This document shows, piece by piece, positions 17,726-25,788 of a DNA stretch of 64,000 nt. Source of the stretch: Microbacterium sp. AG238 (GTDB lineage Bacteria > Actinomycetota > Actinomycetes > Actinomycetales > Microbacteriaceae); NCBI RefSeq assembly GCF_003610405.1, contig NZ_RAQC01000002.1, positions 310,001-374,000 of the forward strand, read 5' to 3'. The position numbers and the translations under genes were made by a program. Position 1 is the first letter of the stretch, and each line of letters begins with the position of its first letter. Under the pieces are notes generated by a model. That model was given only the letters and a program-made list of their open reading frames with translations, was not told where the DNA came from and searched no databases.

Positions 17726-17911
17726 ATGAGCGACTCCGATCCGCAGCGCGGCGAGCACGACGGGCCCGAGCAGGGCACGACCACGGGCGGGGCATCGGCC
17801 TTCCCTGGCGCCCCCAGCGCGGCACCCGACGAGCCCGCGCCTGATGATGGCGACGTCGACACGACCACCGATGAACGCGGACAGCCGCTCGAGAACCCGT
17901 CGGGCGGTTGA
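17726..17911 (+). CDS. Small acidic disordered protein (61 residues)
   Basis: The product is rich in Asp, Glu, Gly, Pro and Thr, lacks hydrophobic segments and ends ENPSGG. GAAAGGA lies just before the ATG. It is similar in style to the 70-residue product at 21741-21953. Small hydrophilic proteins of this kind are common in Microbacteriaceae and are without known function. It stands alone between the exporter genes and a stress-type oxidase-fold gene. Confidence 0.6.
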   Translation: MSDSDPQRGEHDGPEQGTTTGGASAFPGAPSAAPDEPAPDDGDVDTTTDERGQPLENPSGG

Positions 17912-18021
17912 CGGCGTCACCGCCGGGCATCTGCACCGCCTGTCAAGAGCACGACGCGCCGCGATGAGCGGTGTCAGCCTGTACCCACCAACGCCGGACC
18001 CGCCCCACTGAAGGAGAAACG

Positions 18022-18504
18022 ATGAGCGACAACGAAGACCCCCGGACGATTCTCGCCGAGCTGCTGCCGGACTTCCGGTTCGCCATGGTCACCACGATCG
18101 ACGACGCGGGAAAGCTCACCGCGCGCCCGTTGACCGTTCAGGAAGCGGAATTCGACGGCGACCTGTGGTTCGTCGTCGATCGGGGCTCGTCCGTCGCCTC
18201 GCATGTGACCGTCCGTCCCACCGTCGGGGTGGCGCTCAGCAAGGATGACGCGTGGGTCTCCCTCGCCGGCGAAGCTGCGATCGTCGATGACCGAGCCCGG
18301 CTCGAGCACTACTGGTCGAGCACCCTCGAGGCGTGGTTCCCCGACGGACCGGACGACCCGAGGATCACGCTGCTGCGTGTCGATGCGATCTCGGGCGAGT
18401 ACTGGAGCAGTGCGGGCGGGCGCATCGCGACGGCCATCGGTCTGATCAAGTCCAAGCTCACGGGCGAGACCTACGAAGGGCGCAACGAGAAGCTCGAGCT
18501 CTGA
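18022..18504 (+). CDS. Pyridoxamine 5'-phosphate oxidase-fold protein (general stress protein 26-like)
   Basis: The 160-residue protein has the split-barrel flavin-binding fold: FRFAMVTTIDDAGKLTARPLTVQEAEFDGDLWFVVD, then VGVALSKDDAWVSLAGEAAIVDD and a WSSTLEAWFPDGPDDPRITLLRV segment. This pattern matches the stress-protein-26 subgroup, which bind FMN or FAD and whose substrates are mostly unknown. AAGGAG (18011-18016) precedes the ATG with good spacing and decides the start over an upstream in-frame codon. It ends in a shared terminator. Confidence 0.85.
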   Translation: MSDNEDPRTILAELLPDFRFAMVTTIDDAGKLTARPLTVQEAEFDGDLWFVVDRGSSVASHVTVRPTVGVALSKDDAWVSLAGEAAIVDDRARLEHYWSSTLEAWFPDGPDDPRITLLRVDAISGEYWSSAGGRIATAIGLIKSKLTGETYEGRNEKLEL

Positions 18505-18521
18505 GCTCTCGGGCTCCCATA

Positions 18522-18562
18522 CGACGAAGGGCCGTCCCGCGATGCGGAACGGCCCTTCGTCG
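18522..18562. terminator. Bidirectional terminator between convergent genes
   Basis: A 19-bp stem with one mismatch (18522-18540 with 18544-18562) and a 3-base loop lies between the stop codons of the oxidase-fold gene and the hydrolase, so it can serve both strands. Confidence 0.85.
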
Positions 18563-18577
18563 CCGTGCGGGTGGCTC

Positions 18578-19414
18578 CTACTTCGCGAGGAAGGCGAGGA
18601 GCGCGTCGTTGAACGCGCGCGCGTGGCTCACGTTCAAGCCGTGCGGGGCATCGTGGATCAGAGCCAGTTCGCTCCCCGCAAGCTGCTCGTGGGTGCGCTT
18701 TCCCGAACCCTCGAAAGGCACGGTGCCGTCGCCGTCGCCGTGGATGATGAGTGCGGGAACGGTCACCGCATCCAGGTCGCGGCGGAAGTCGGTCGTGGCC
18801 CACGCCTCCATCGACTTCAACGCCGCGTGATGGTCCGCCTGACGGGTGAGCGCCAGCGCCTCCTGGCGCTGCTCCTCGGTCACCTTGAGCTCGCCGTCGA
18901 CGGAGAAGAAGGCGGTCGTGAAGGTGTCGTAGAACGCCGCCTCATCCGCCTTCAGGCCGTTCTCCATCTCGTCTGCGGCTTCCTGCGTCAGCGGACCTTC
19001 GGGGTTGTCGGGCGTCTGTGCGAGGTACGGCGGGACCGCGGCGGCGAACACCACGCTGCGGAGCCGCTCCTGACCGTGGTTCGCGACGTAGCGGGCGACT
19101 TCACCGCCGCCCATCGAGAAGCCGACGAGGGTCGCGTCACGCAGGTCGAGGGTGTCGAGCACGGATGCCAGATCCTGCGCGAAGGTGTTGTAGTCGTAGC
19201 CCGATCGTGGCTTGTCGCTGCGCCCGAAGCCCCGGCGGTCGTACGACACGACGCGGTATCCGGCCGCAGTGAGCGCGGGGATCTGCTCGGACCATGACTC
19301 AGCCGACAGCGGCCACCCGTGGATCAGGACGACGGGGCGGCCCGACCCGCCGGTGTCGTCGACGTGCAGCTCGATGTCGTTGAAGAGGCCCTTGTGCGCG
19401 GTGATCTCAGTCAT
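18578..19414 (-). CDS. Alpha/beta hydrolase, non-heme chloroperoxidase/esterase type
   Basis: The 278-residue enzyme has HGWPLSAESW, the nucleophile elbow VGFSMGGGE, the acid in IIHGDGDGTVP and the histidine in DAPHGLN, which together mark the cofactor-free haloperoxidase/aryl-esterase subgroup. It is cytoplasmic. Start ATG 19412-19414 follows a GAAGGGG sequence; 16 more codons are open upstream but include an acidic run unlike the family. It stands as a single gene with its own terminator. Confidence 0.88.
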   Translation of the reverse strand: MTEITAHKGLFNDIELHVDDTGGSGRPVVLIHGWPLSAESWSEQIPALTAAGYRVVSYDRRGFGRSDKPRSGYDYNTFAQDLASVLDTLDLRDATLVGFSMGGGEVARYVANHGQERLRSVVFAAAVPPYLAQTPDNPEGPLTQEAADEMENGLKADEAAFYDTFTTAFFSVDGELKVTEEQRQEALALTRQADHHAALKSMEAWATTDFRRDLDAVTVPALIIHGDGDGTVPFEGSGKRTHEQLAGSELALIHDAPHGLNVSHARAFNDALLAFLAK

Positions 19415-19530
19415 GACGTCATCGTCATCCCCTTCGCGAGGATTTTCGAGCAGTTGACGCATGATCGCCCCGAGGCTAGGTGAGGCGGCAGACTGGAGGG
19501 ATGAGGTTGACGTGACTCTCAGAGGCGTCT

Positions 19531-20331
19531 GTGCCGGAGGGTGACAGCGTCTTCCGGCTCGCCGCCCGACTGCGTCCGCACGTCTCCGGTCGAAGTATCG
19601 TCTCTGGCGAGCTGCGCTCTGGGGCGGCCGCCGGGACGTCTCTCGCCGGCTGGATGATCGCCGGGCTCGAGACCCATGGCAAGCACCTCATCACCTGGCT
19701 CGAACCCGGATTCGCACTTCACACTCACCTGCTGATGCAGGGATCGTGGACGGTGACGCGCGCCGGCCGCTCCGTGCCGACGCGAGCGAACCGGGCGGTC
19801 CGCGTGCGCGCGGAACTCGACTGCGGTGCCACGCTCTGGGGCATTGACATGCCGGTCGTCGAGATTCTGCGAGCCGGGGACGTCGCTAGGGTGCTCGGAC
19901 ACCTGGGCCCGGACCCGTTGCGGACGGACTGGGAAGCGGCCGAGGCGGTCCGGCGCCTCGATGTGCGGCCCGACCGCTCGTTCGTCGCCGCCCTCCTCGA
20001 TCAACGCAACATCGCTGGTCTGGGCAACCTGTGGGTGAACGAGCTGGCATTCCTCTCGGGGGTGCATCCGTTCGACCCCGTCGGCACGGCTGACCTCGCG
20101 GTCCTCGTCGACCGTGCCGCGCGGGCTCTGCGGCTCTCGGCCTCGGTGCCCGGCATGTACCAGGTCACGACGGGCTCAGCCCGGCGCGGGAGTGCGCACT
20201 GGGTGACCGGTCGTGCCGGGAAGCCGTGTCTGAGGTGCGGAACTCCGATCGTCGTGCGCGCCGAGGGTCCGGGTGATCCCGGGCGCAGACGCACCTGGTG
20301 GTGTCCGTCCTGTCAGCCCCGGAAGAGCTGA
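19531..20331 (+). CDS. nei: DNA glycosylase/AP lyase, Nei (Fpg/Nei) family
   Basis: The 266-residue enzyme begins PEGDSVFR, with catalytic Pro2 and Glu3 after a GTG start. It removes oxidised bases and cuts the abasic site. The H2TH region (AALLDQRNIAGLGNLWVNELAFLSGVHP) and a C-terminal zinc finger (CLRC followed 21 residues later by CPSC) are complete. The PEGDS start points to the Nei (endonuclease VIII) rather than the Fpg branch. The gene overlaps nothing and converges on a MarR gene 4 bases away. Confidence 0.92.
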   Translation: MPEGDSVFRLAARLRPHVSGRSIVSGELRSGAAAGTSLAGWMIAGLETHGKHLITWLEPGFALHTHLLMQGSWTVTRAGRSVPTRANRAVRVRAELDCGATLWGIDMPVVEILRAGDVARVLGHLGPDPLRTDWEAAEAVRRLDVRPDRSFVAALLDQRNIAGLGNLWVNELAFLSGVHPFDPVGTADLAVLVDRAARALRLSASVPGMYQVTTGSARRGSAHWVTGRAGKPCLRCGTPIVVRAEGPGDPGRRRTWWCPSCQPRKS

Positions 20332-20335
20332 TCGT

Positions 20336-20848
20336 TCAGACGGCGGACGCGCTGCCGCGTTCGCGTTGCAGCGTGGGGGCAGGCTCGACCGAGTCGACGG
20401 CGTCCTGCATACGGGAGAGGAAATCGATCACGGCCGCCGTGGCCTCGGGGGAGGTCTCGTCGGCGACCTGGTGCATGCGGTCGTGCATCGCCGAGAGGGT
20501 CGCACGCACCTCTTCGTCGGCTCGCTCCGTCGGTTCCAGGTAGACACTGCGTCGGTCGCTGGGGTGCGGCACTCGGCGCAGATAACCCGCCGATTCGAGG
20601 CGGTCGAGGAGGCTCGTCGTGCTCGCGGTCGAGATTCCGAGATACTTGGCGACGTCTCCCGGCTTCACCTGCAGGTTGCGCGATTGTGCCCGGAGCAACT
20701 GTCGGATGACCAGCAGCTCGTTCTCGCCCATCGACATCGACTCGCGCGTGCGCCGCCGCATGGCGGCCTCGGCGGCCTGGTAGAGCCGCAGCGCTTCGAG
20801 CGCGCTGGTCGCACGCCGACGTTCGTTGTCATAGAAGAAGCCGGTCAT
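20336..20848 (-). CDS. MarR family transcriptional regulator
   Basis: The 170-residue protein has a winged-helix domain with VKPGDVAKYLGISTASTTSLLDRLESAGYLRRVPHPSDRRSVYLEPT (about 60-107), flanked by dimerisation helices. The ATG at 20846-20848 is preceded by GGAGG with good spacing, which favours it over a GTG six bases upstream. It is transcribed away from a DUF7882 operon across an AT-rich 119-base gap, so it may control itself and that operon. The ligand is unknown. Confidence 0.88.
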   Translation of the reverse strand: MTGFFYDNERRRATSALEALRLYQAAEAAMRRRTRESMSMGENELLVIRQLLRAQSRNLQVKPGDVAKYLGISTASTTSLLDRLESAGYLRRVPHPSDRRSVYLEPTERADEEVRATLSAMHDRMHQVADETSPEATAAVIDFLSRMQDAVDSVEPAPTLQRERGSASAV

Positions 20849-20901
20849 CTGCACACCTCCGCGTCATTGGCTTGCGAGCTTTACCTTAGCAGATATCTAA
20901 C

Positions 20902-20929
20902 TTGACGAGATACTTGCCCAACTAGTAGC
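20902..20929 (+). promoter_or_regulatory. Likely promoter in the AT-rich MarR/DUF7882 intergenic region
   Basis: TTGACG (20902-20907) and TAGTAG (20924-20929), 16 bases apart, face the DUF7882 gene. The adjoining sequence has AGATATCT (20891-20898) and a second AGATACTTG (20908-20916), a repeated motif that could be a MarR operator. Pairing with the regulator is inferred. Confidence 0.4.
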
Positions 20930-20967
20930 GTTCTCAACAAGTCATCCAGCATCTGTGAGGAGCCACC

Positions 20968-21351
20968 ATGGGTCAGCTGTTCTACGGGAACACGTCCGAA
21001 TCGATCGAGATCCCGGACCGTCTGCTCGCGCACCTCAAGGTGCTCACGGCGACGAAGCTCCGCCGCTCGGAGAGCTTCACCCTCACCTGGCGGCATGGTG
21101 CCGACACAGCGGCAGGGCGGCAGACGATCTGGCTGCAGCCGTCCATCCCGCTCCGCTTCGTCTTCACCGGCATCGAGGCGGAGAAGCTCGACTCGGCGCT
21201 GCTCACTGAGATGGCCCGCGCGGCCACGTCGTCGACCGGCCTCGTCGTCGACTTCGCAGACTTCGAGGTTGCTCCCGCGGCCCCGATCGCGTCGGCACTG
21301 CCCGGCGGCGACGTCGTCCCTGCTTCGCGTGAGCTGGCGACCGCAGCATGA
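20968..21351 (+). CDS. DUF7882-type protein (Microbacteriaceae-specific)
   Basis: The 127-residue protein starts MGQLFYGNTSESIEIPDRLLAHLKVLTATKLRRSESF, then GRQTIWLQPSIPLRFVFTG. This is the pattern of a Microbacteriaceae family often misnamed ATP-dependent DNA ligase; no ligase motif is present. It is a small soluble protein of unknown role. GAGGAG precedes the ATG. It overlaps the next gene by 4 bases, so the two are coupled, and it is divergent from the MarR gene. Confidence 0.75.
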   Translation: MGQLFYGNTSESIEIPDRLLAHLKVLTATKLRRSESFTLTWRHGADTAAGRQTIWLQPSIPLRFVFTGIEAEKLDSALLTEMARAATSSTGLVVDFADFEVAPAAPIASALPGGDVVPASRELATAA

Positions 21352-21698
21352 GCATGCTCGAGCGGCCCGCCGCGACGCCTCGCGTTCTCAGTGCCCGCAA
21401 CATCACCTGGTCGACGGTCGCACCCGGCTTCTACGTCGCCTCGACCGACGGGGAGTTCGTCGGTTCGATCGACACCTCACCCGACGGTCACTACATCGCC
21501 CTCGACGGTCACGCGACCCCGATCGGGCGCTACGCCACGCTGAAAGACGCGCAGCGATCGCTCCTGACGACGGAAGCCCCGGGCAACCGAGCTCGCAGGT
21601 CGCGTGCACGTCGCCACCTGCGCATGACCGCCACGGCTTCGGGTGCCGTGGCCGGGGCGCTCGCCCTGACGGCGGGAGCGCTCGCCCCGTTCATCTGA
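21348..21698 (+). CDS. Unknown protein with C-terminal membrane segment
   Basis: The 116-residue protein has a soluble part (NITWSTVAPGFYVASTDGEFVGSIDTSPDGHYIALDGH) that resembles a short beta-rich domain, an Arg-rich linker (NRARRSRARRHLRM) and a single C-terminal hydrophobic segment (about 95-113), giving a tail-anchored topology with the basic part inside. Its ATG overlaps the stop of the DUF7882 gene. No family is recognised beyond its steady partnership with DUF7882. Confidence 0.6.
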   Translation: MSMLERPAATPRVLSARNITWSTVAPGFYVASTDGEFVGSIDTSPDGHYIALDGHATPIGRYATLKDAQRSLLTTEAPGNRARRSRARRHLRMTATASGAVAGALALTAGALAPFI

Positions 21699-21740
21699 GA
21701 CCGGACGGCAGCAGCCGTCCACGAAGAGAAGGAGAACGAC

Positions 21741-21953
21741 ATGAGCAATGACGACACCCGTCGCGAGACGGACGAGAACGCCTACGAGGGCCCGGACGTC
21801 GAGGTCTCGACGGCCCAGACCGACAGCGACGGTACGCAAGAGCCGGGCGGACTCGGAAAGGACGGGACGATCCCGAGCCACCCGGACGGGGTCGCTGCGG
21901 GCCACACCGGGACTGCGTCGACCTTCGAACCCGAAGAGGACGAGAAGTCCTGA
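21741..21953 (+). CDS. Small acidic disordered protein (70 residues)
   Basis: The product is hydrophilic and strongly acidic (starts MSNDDTRRETDENAYEG, ends FEPEEDEKS) with no hydrophobic segment. GAAGGAGAAC precedes the ATG. It follows the DUF7882 pair by 42 bases and is closed by a hairpin, so it is probably the last gene of that operon. It resembles the 61-residue protein at 17726-17911 in composition. No known function. Confidence 0.65.
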   Translation: MSNDDTRRETDENAYEGPDVEVSTAQTDSDGTQEPGGLGKDGTIPSHPDGVAAGHTGTASTFEPEEDEKS

Positions 21954-21964
21954 AGCACTGCCCG

Positions 21965-21995
21965 AGATGCCCGGAGATTCTTTCGCCGGGCATCT
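21965..21995 (+). terminator. Hairpin terminator after the DUF7882 operon
   Basis: AGATGCCCGG (21965-21974) pairs perfectly with CCGGGCATCT (21986-21995) around an 11-base loop, followed by TCGTGTTCT. Confidence 0.75.
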
Positions 21996-22044
21996 TCGTG
22001 TTCTCGCGGGAGAACGGGCGCGGCCGGCGAGGCCGTCTACGGGG

Positions 22045-22569
22045 TCACATGCCCTCAGGCGGCTCCGTGGCTGTCGACCACTGATCGAAGTCATCCACCT
22101 CTGGGGCGATCCGGCCCCAGCTCGCATCGACGCTCAGGTCGGCGGCCAGCAAGCAGGCGTACTCGAGTCGGGCGTCGACGGTGGGGTCGGCTACGGGAAG
22201 CACGACGTACCAGAGCGCGTCGGGCCGCAGGGCGGACCGGGCGTTCTCGCGTCGGATGGTCGACCGATCGAGTTGCTCCGATGCTGGCGCGTTATCGTCC
22301 CTGACGGAGACGAGGCATGCGTCGACCAGCTCGGATGTCGTCCACATGGTGTCTGACTCGCCGGTGGGAGGCGTTGTCGGCTCAGGCGTCGCGGATGACT
22401 CGGGTTGCGCCGTCGGGGAGGACGACGGAGTCTCGTCCGCAGTCGGCGAGGGGGGAAGGGTCGAGCCCGCGGCTCCGCCGACGCCGACGGTCGCGCAGCC
22501 TGTGGCCAGCAGCGCGAACAGGGCGAGGGTCGGTAGGCCGATCCGACGCCGAAGATTGATGCTGCTCAT
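22045..22569 (-). CDS. Lipoprotein of unknown function
   Basis: The 174-residue precursor has a signal peptide with lipobox ATGC (about residue 25), a Pro/Thr/Ser-rich linker (about 37-70) and a C-terminal domain of about 100 residues with WTTSELVDACLVSVRDD and a further Cys in YACLLAADLSVD, possibly a disulfide pair. No family is recognised. It lies 15 bases after the frameshifted M23/DUF5648 gene on the same strand and could share its transcript. Confidence 0.7.
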   Translation of the reverse strand: MSSINLRRRIGLPTLALFALLATGCATVGVGGAAGSTLPPSPTADETPSSSPTAQPESSATPEPTTPPTGESDTMWTTSELVDACLVSVRDDNAPASEQLDRSTIRRENARSALRPDALWYVVLPVADPTVDARLEYACLLAADLSVDASWGRIAPEVDDFDQWSTATEPPEGM

Positions 22570-22584
22570 GGGCTCTCCTCGGTC

Positions 22585-23665
22585 TCAGTTTTCGACGCTC
22601 GCGCTGGGAACTCGGAAGCTGTCTCCCTCGTACTGCCAGATATCGGGCCACCGCGCGATCACGCCGTCGCGTTCCTGCGCGCTGGCCGTGTAGAAGTGGT
22701 GTCGCGCGGACGGACTCCAGAACCGGGCGACGGTGACCGTATCGGGTGCAGACGAGTCGGCGGGGTACACGAAGAATGCGGTGCCCTCGTACGACCAGAC
22801 GTCTGGCCAGCGAGCCATGACCGAGTCACGTTCGCCGGCGCTCGTCGTGCAGAAGTGGCCGTTGTACTGGGCGCTCCAGAATCGGAAGAGCGGTACGGTG
22901 CCGGCGACCTCAGTTGTGAAGGCGCGGTACGCGGTTCCCTCGTACGACCAGATGTCGGGCCAGCGGGCCGCGATGCCGTCGCGCTCGGCGGCGCTCGCCG
23001 TGTAGAAGTGCCCCTGATAGCGGGCGCTCCAAAAGCGATAGACCGGGGTCGCGGCGGTAGGCGACGTGACCGGAAGCGGAGCTCCTTCGATGAGCCAGGC
23101 CGGGTTCCACACCGTTCCGGTGCGGTGCGGGCCTGAGAATATCGCCAAGTGAAGGTGAGCGTTGGCTTCGGTGCGCGGGCGGACATCTCCGGTGTTCCCT
23201 GTTCGCCCCAGGGGAGTCCACCGGAAGACGCGCTGGCCCACGCTCACCAGGGGGGCTGCCACGTTCCATGTGCAGGTATTCGGACCGTACGCCCGCCGCA
23301 TGTTGGACGATCACGAACACACCCCTGCTGACGTCGCCGTCGTCGCCGACAGCGGTCACGGTGCCGTCGGCGACCGCGAGGATCGTGGTGCCGACGCGTG
23401 GGTTCACGTAGTAGTCGGCGCCGATGTGACCGCTGTACGTCTGCCCGGGATACCCGTCCACGCCCGAACCGCGCGTCGCGCGGCTCGCGAAGGGGTAACC
23501 CCAGACGATCGGGAGTGCCGCATGCTCCGCGGGGGTCTTCACCGTGTACGTCAAGGCTCGAGCGGGTGCCGCCGAGGCGAGCACGAGAGAGCCTGCGGCA
23601 ACGGATCCGAGCAGCACTGTGCGGCGGCTGAGCGCTCGCGGGGTCTTGCTCTCGTCCGTCGACAC
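22585..23665 (-). pseudogene. Secreted M23 peptidase-DUF5648 repeat protein, interrupted by a +1 frameshift
   Basis: A GTG-started frame (23665) encodes a Tat-type signal (LSRRTVLLG, about 12-38) and the first part of an M23/LytM domain with zinc ligands H80 and D84 in GHIGADYY and YLHMERGS. Near residue 137 the frame leaves the family pattern at a run of six G on the plus strand (23250-23255). Removing one base continues SPLVSVGQRVFRWTPLGRTGN, then the second zinc motif AHLHLAI and three DUF5648-type repeats (RFWSA.Y.GHFYTAS.AERD...WPD.W.YEGTA) to the stop at 22585. So the gene is whole except for one extra base; error, slippage or decay cannot be told apart here. Role if intact: secreted cell-wall endopeptidase or binding protein. 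Confidence 0.82.
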
Positions 23666-23772
23666 GAGAGGAACCTAACAGGATGCTGAGATTCTGCCGA
23701 GGTTCGCGTGATCCGCGCACCCCGCACCGCGCTGATTCTCCCCGTGACGAGCGCCGTCGATAGGGTCGGAAG

Positions 23773-24927
23773 GTGCTCCGTCTGATCTTCTTCGCAGCTA
23801 TCGGCGCGCTTCTGGGTGGCGCGGTCGTCGAGTATGTCGGACCGCCCGACGCCGGCTGGGGGATCATGAGCATCGCGCTTCCGGTCGCCATCATCAGCGG
23901 GACGTTCATCCTCATCGGCCGATCGATGGCCGGGGGAGTGGCCGCGTCGAACGACGACATCCGTCGTGCGATCGACTCTCGACGGCTCGGCCTCGCCCGC
24001 GTCGACGCGATTCGACAGACCGGAACGCAGATCAACGATCAGCCGTTGTGCGAGATCGATCTGACGGTGCGCCCGCTCCGGGGCGACTCGTATGCGACGA
24101 CTCTGCGCACGGTCGTCGCGCTGACCGAGCTTCCCGCCTTCCAGCCCGGACTTCTGCGCCAGGTCGTCATCCTCCTCGACGGGGGCCCCGAGGTCGCCTT
24201 CGTCGACGGCGAACTCTCGCCCGCCGAGGTCGCCCACCTCGCGGTCCCGGATCGTTCGGCGGTGCGTTTCGTTCCGATGCAGAGCCACACGCGGATCTCT
24301 GGCGGGCGACGCAAGGGCCCGCTGATCGGCGTCGGGCGGCGCGGTCGTCCGCTTCGCCTTCTCGTCTTCGCGATCGTCGCCGTCGCGGTGGCGGTGGCCG
24401 TCGTCATGCCCTATCGAGAAGCCGTGGCGCAGACCGTCGCGGCGGTTCTCGACGGTCGCGCGCACGTCGACATGCGCCAGCCCGAGCCGCTGGCGCAGGC
24501 CGAGGCCGCGCTCGAACGCGAGATCGGCCACGATCGCGTGATGTCTATCTACGTCACTCCCGACTTCGTCATCGTCGAGGCCCCGGTGACCCCTGGTACC
24601 ACGCACACCGACCGTTGGATGTACCGCGGCGGGCAGGTCTCGCACTCCGGGCCGGTGTCGGTGCAGCCCAAGACTCCCGAGGAGGCCTTCTCCTGGGACG
24701 ACGTGGACCTCAGCGCCGTCCTTCCGGGCATGGACGAGGCGGCGTCTCAGAGCGGGCTTCCGGTCGGTGACGCCGGGGCGACGGTCATGCGTACCTCGGG
24801 TGCCCCCGACACCGATTCGTTCGGCCAGATGGTGGGGCCGGTCGCGATCAGGTTCTCGCTCGACGGCGACTACGAGAGCGCATCATTTCGGATGTCGGCC
24901 GATGGCAGCGGGCTCACCCGGGACTGA
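23773..24927 (+). CDS. Membrane protein of unknown function
   Basis: The 384-residue protein has two N-terminal membrane segments (about 3-22 and 30-50), a cytoplasmic domain of about 140 residues, another membrane segment (about 198-216) and an outer C-terminal domain (LAQAEAALEREIGHDRVMSIYVTPDFVIVEAPV and beyond). No family is recognised with confidence. It starts with GTG 6 bases after TAGGGT, a leaderless-type promoter. The last 14 bases overlap the 3' end of the convergent TetR gene. Confidence 0.65.
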   Translation: MLRLIFFAAIGALLGGAVVEYVGPPDAGWGIMSIALPVAIISGTFILIGRSMAGGVAASNDDIRRAIDSRRLGLARVDAIRQTGTQINDQPLCEIDLTVRPLRGDSYATTLRTVVALTELPAFQPGLLRQVVILLDGGPEVAFVDGELSPAEVAHLAVPDRSAVRFVPMQSHTRISGGRRKGPLIGVGRRGRPLRLLVFAIVAVAVAVAVVMPYREAVAQTVAAVLDGRAHVDMRQPEPLAQAEAALEREIGHDRVMSIYVTPDFVIVEAPVTPGTTHTDRWMYRGGQVSHSGPVSVQPKTPEEAFSWDDVDLSAVLPGMDEAASQSGLPVGDAGATVMRTSGAPDTDSFGQMVGPVAIRFSLDGDYESASFRMSADGSGLTRD

Positions 24928-25543
24928 GCCCGGGGCCGTCGCCATGGTCGTCGTTCCTGCCGAATCCCAGGCGGGCCAGCGCGGACCGGAGGCTGCTCGC
25001 GGCCAGCGCATCGTCGGGCAGCGCGTGCGGCGGCACGAACATCCGCGTGATGAGGGGTCCCATCAGGAGGTCGTAGATCTGATCGGCATCCGCGTCGGGC
25101 CGTTCGATCTCCCCGCGCGCGACAGCGGCGTCAATGGCATGTTTCACGCGCTCACGGCGCGGTCGGATGAAGTCGGCGTCGAGCAGTCCCGCGAGGTCGT
25201 CGTCCGTGCGCGCGACTCCGATGAGGTCGACCACGCTGTTGCGGGCGACCGGGGCTGAGAGGACAGCGATCTCCTCGCGTTGCACCGCATGCAGATCACC
25301 GTCGAGGGATCCGGTCTCGGGGGCCGGACCGGGTGCGAAGCGTCGCGCGAGAACAGCGACGGCGAGGTGGGCCGCGCTCCGAAACCGCCGATAGAAGGTG
25401 GGTCGTGTCGACCCGACGCGACTCACGAGACCGTCGACGGTGAGAGCCGAAAAGCCCTGTTCGGCGATGATCTCTTCGCCCGCGCGAATGAAGTCATCGG
25501 TGGTGTCCTGCGCGCGCGGACGACCGGCTCGTCTTCCCGACAT
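24914..25543 (-). CDS. TetR family transcriptional regulator
   Basis: The 209-residue protein has an N-terminal helix-turn-helix (about 10-58: TDDFIRAGEEIIAEQGFSALTVDGLVSRVGSTRPTFYRRF) and a C-terminal ligand-binding domain of the TetR_C type with MKH-like helices. It stands alone, convergent with the membrane protein gene, so no target is suggested by context. No obvious palindrome is seen directly in front of its start. Confidence 0.88.
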   Translation of the reverse strand: MSGRRAGRPRAQDTTDDFIRAGEEIIAEQGFSALTVDGLVSRVGSTRPTFYRRFRSAAHLAVAVLARRFAPGPAPETGSLDGDLHAVQREEIAVLSAPVARNSVVDLIGVARTDDDLAGLLDADFIRPRRERVKHAIDAAVARGEIERPDADADQIYDLLMGPLITRMFVPPHALPDDALAASSLRSALARLGFGRNDDHGDGPGLSPG

Positions 25544-25663
25544 GGAGTCACCTTAGACGTGACCATCTGGAGAACGTCCCGGATGCTTCGCCGAGCGGAC
25601 CACTGCCGCGGTTTCCGGTCATTGCAGCCCCGCGGAGCCGGCCCGCGCGGTCCCGTCGCCCGT

Positions 25664-25784
25664 TATCCTGTGAGAGCCCACCCGTGCCCTATCGAGAAAG
25701 AACACCCGTGAGCAATCGCCATTCCTCCACCGACCAGGAGGGTCGATCTTCGTACCCCCTCGCTGAGAGAGGGGGTGAATCCGA
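25664..25784 (+). promoter_or_regulatory. Possible attenuator leader of the CNNM transporter operon
   Basis: A -10 TATCCT (25664-25669) is followed by a leader of about 110 bases. Hairpin A pairs ACCCCCTC (25754-25761) with GAGGGGGT (25769-25776) and would hide the GAGGGGG ribosome binding site of the transporter. GGAGGG (25737-25742) can instead pair with the same CCCCTC, freeing that site. The two structures are mutually exclusive and both lie inside an upstream reading frame, the usual arrangement of translational attenuation. The signal is unknown. Confidence 0.5.
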
Positions 25785-25788
25785 ATGA
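25708..25788 (+). CDS. Upstream leader ORF (26 codons) overlapping the CNNM start
   Basis: A GTG-started frame ends in TGA at 25786-25788, overlapping the transporter ATG as ATGA. The peptide is polar (SNRHSSTDQEG...YPLAERGGESE). An in-frame GTG eight codons upstream (25684) could give 34 codons. AGAAAG lies before the shorter start. It passes through both alternative hairpins of the leader, so ribosome position could decide which one forms. It may also simply couple translation. Confidence 0.4.
   Translation: MSNRHSSTDQEGRSSYPLAERGGESE

Noticed and set aside
20968-21351. ATP-dependent DNA ligase
   Set aside because: This name is attached to many homologues, but the 127-residue protein has no nucleotidyl-transferase motif such as KxDG.
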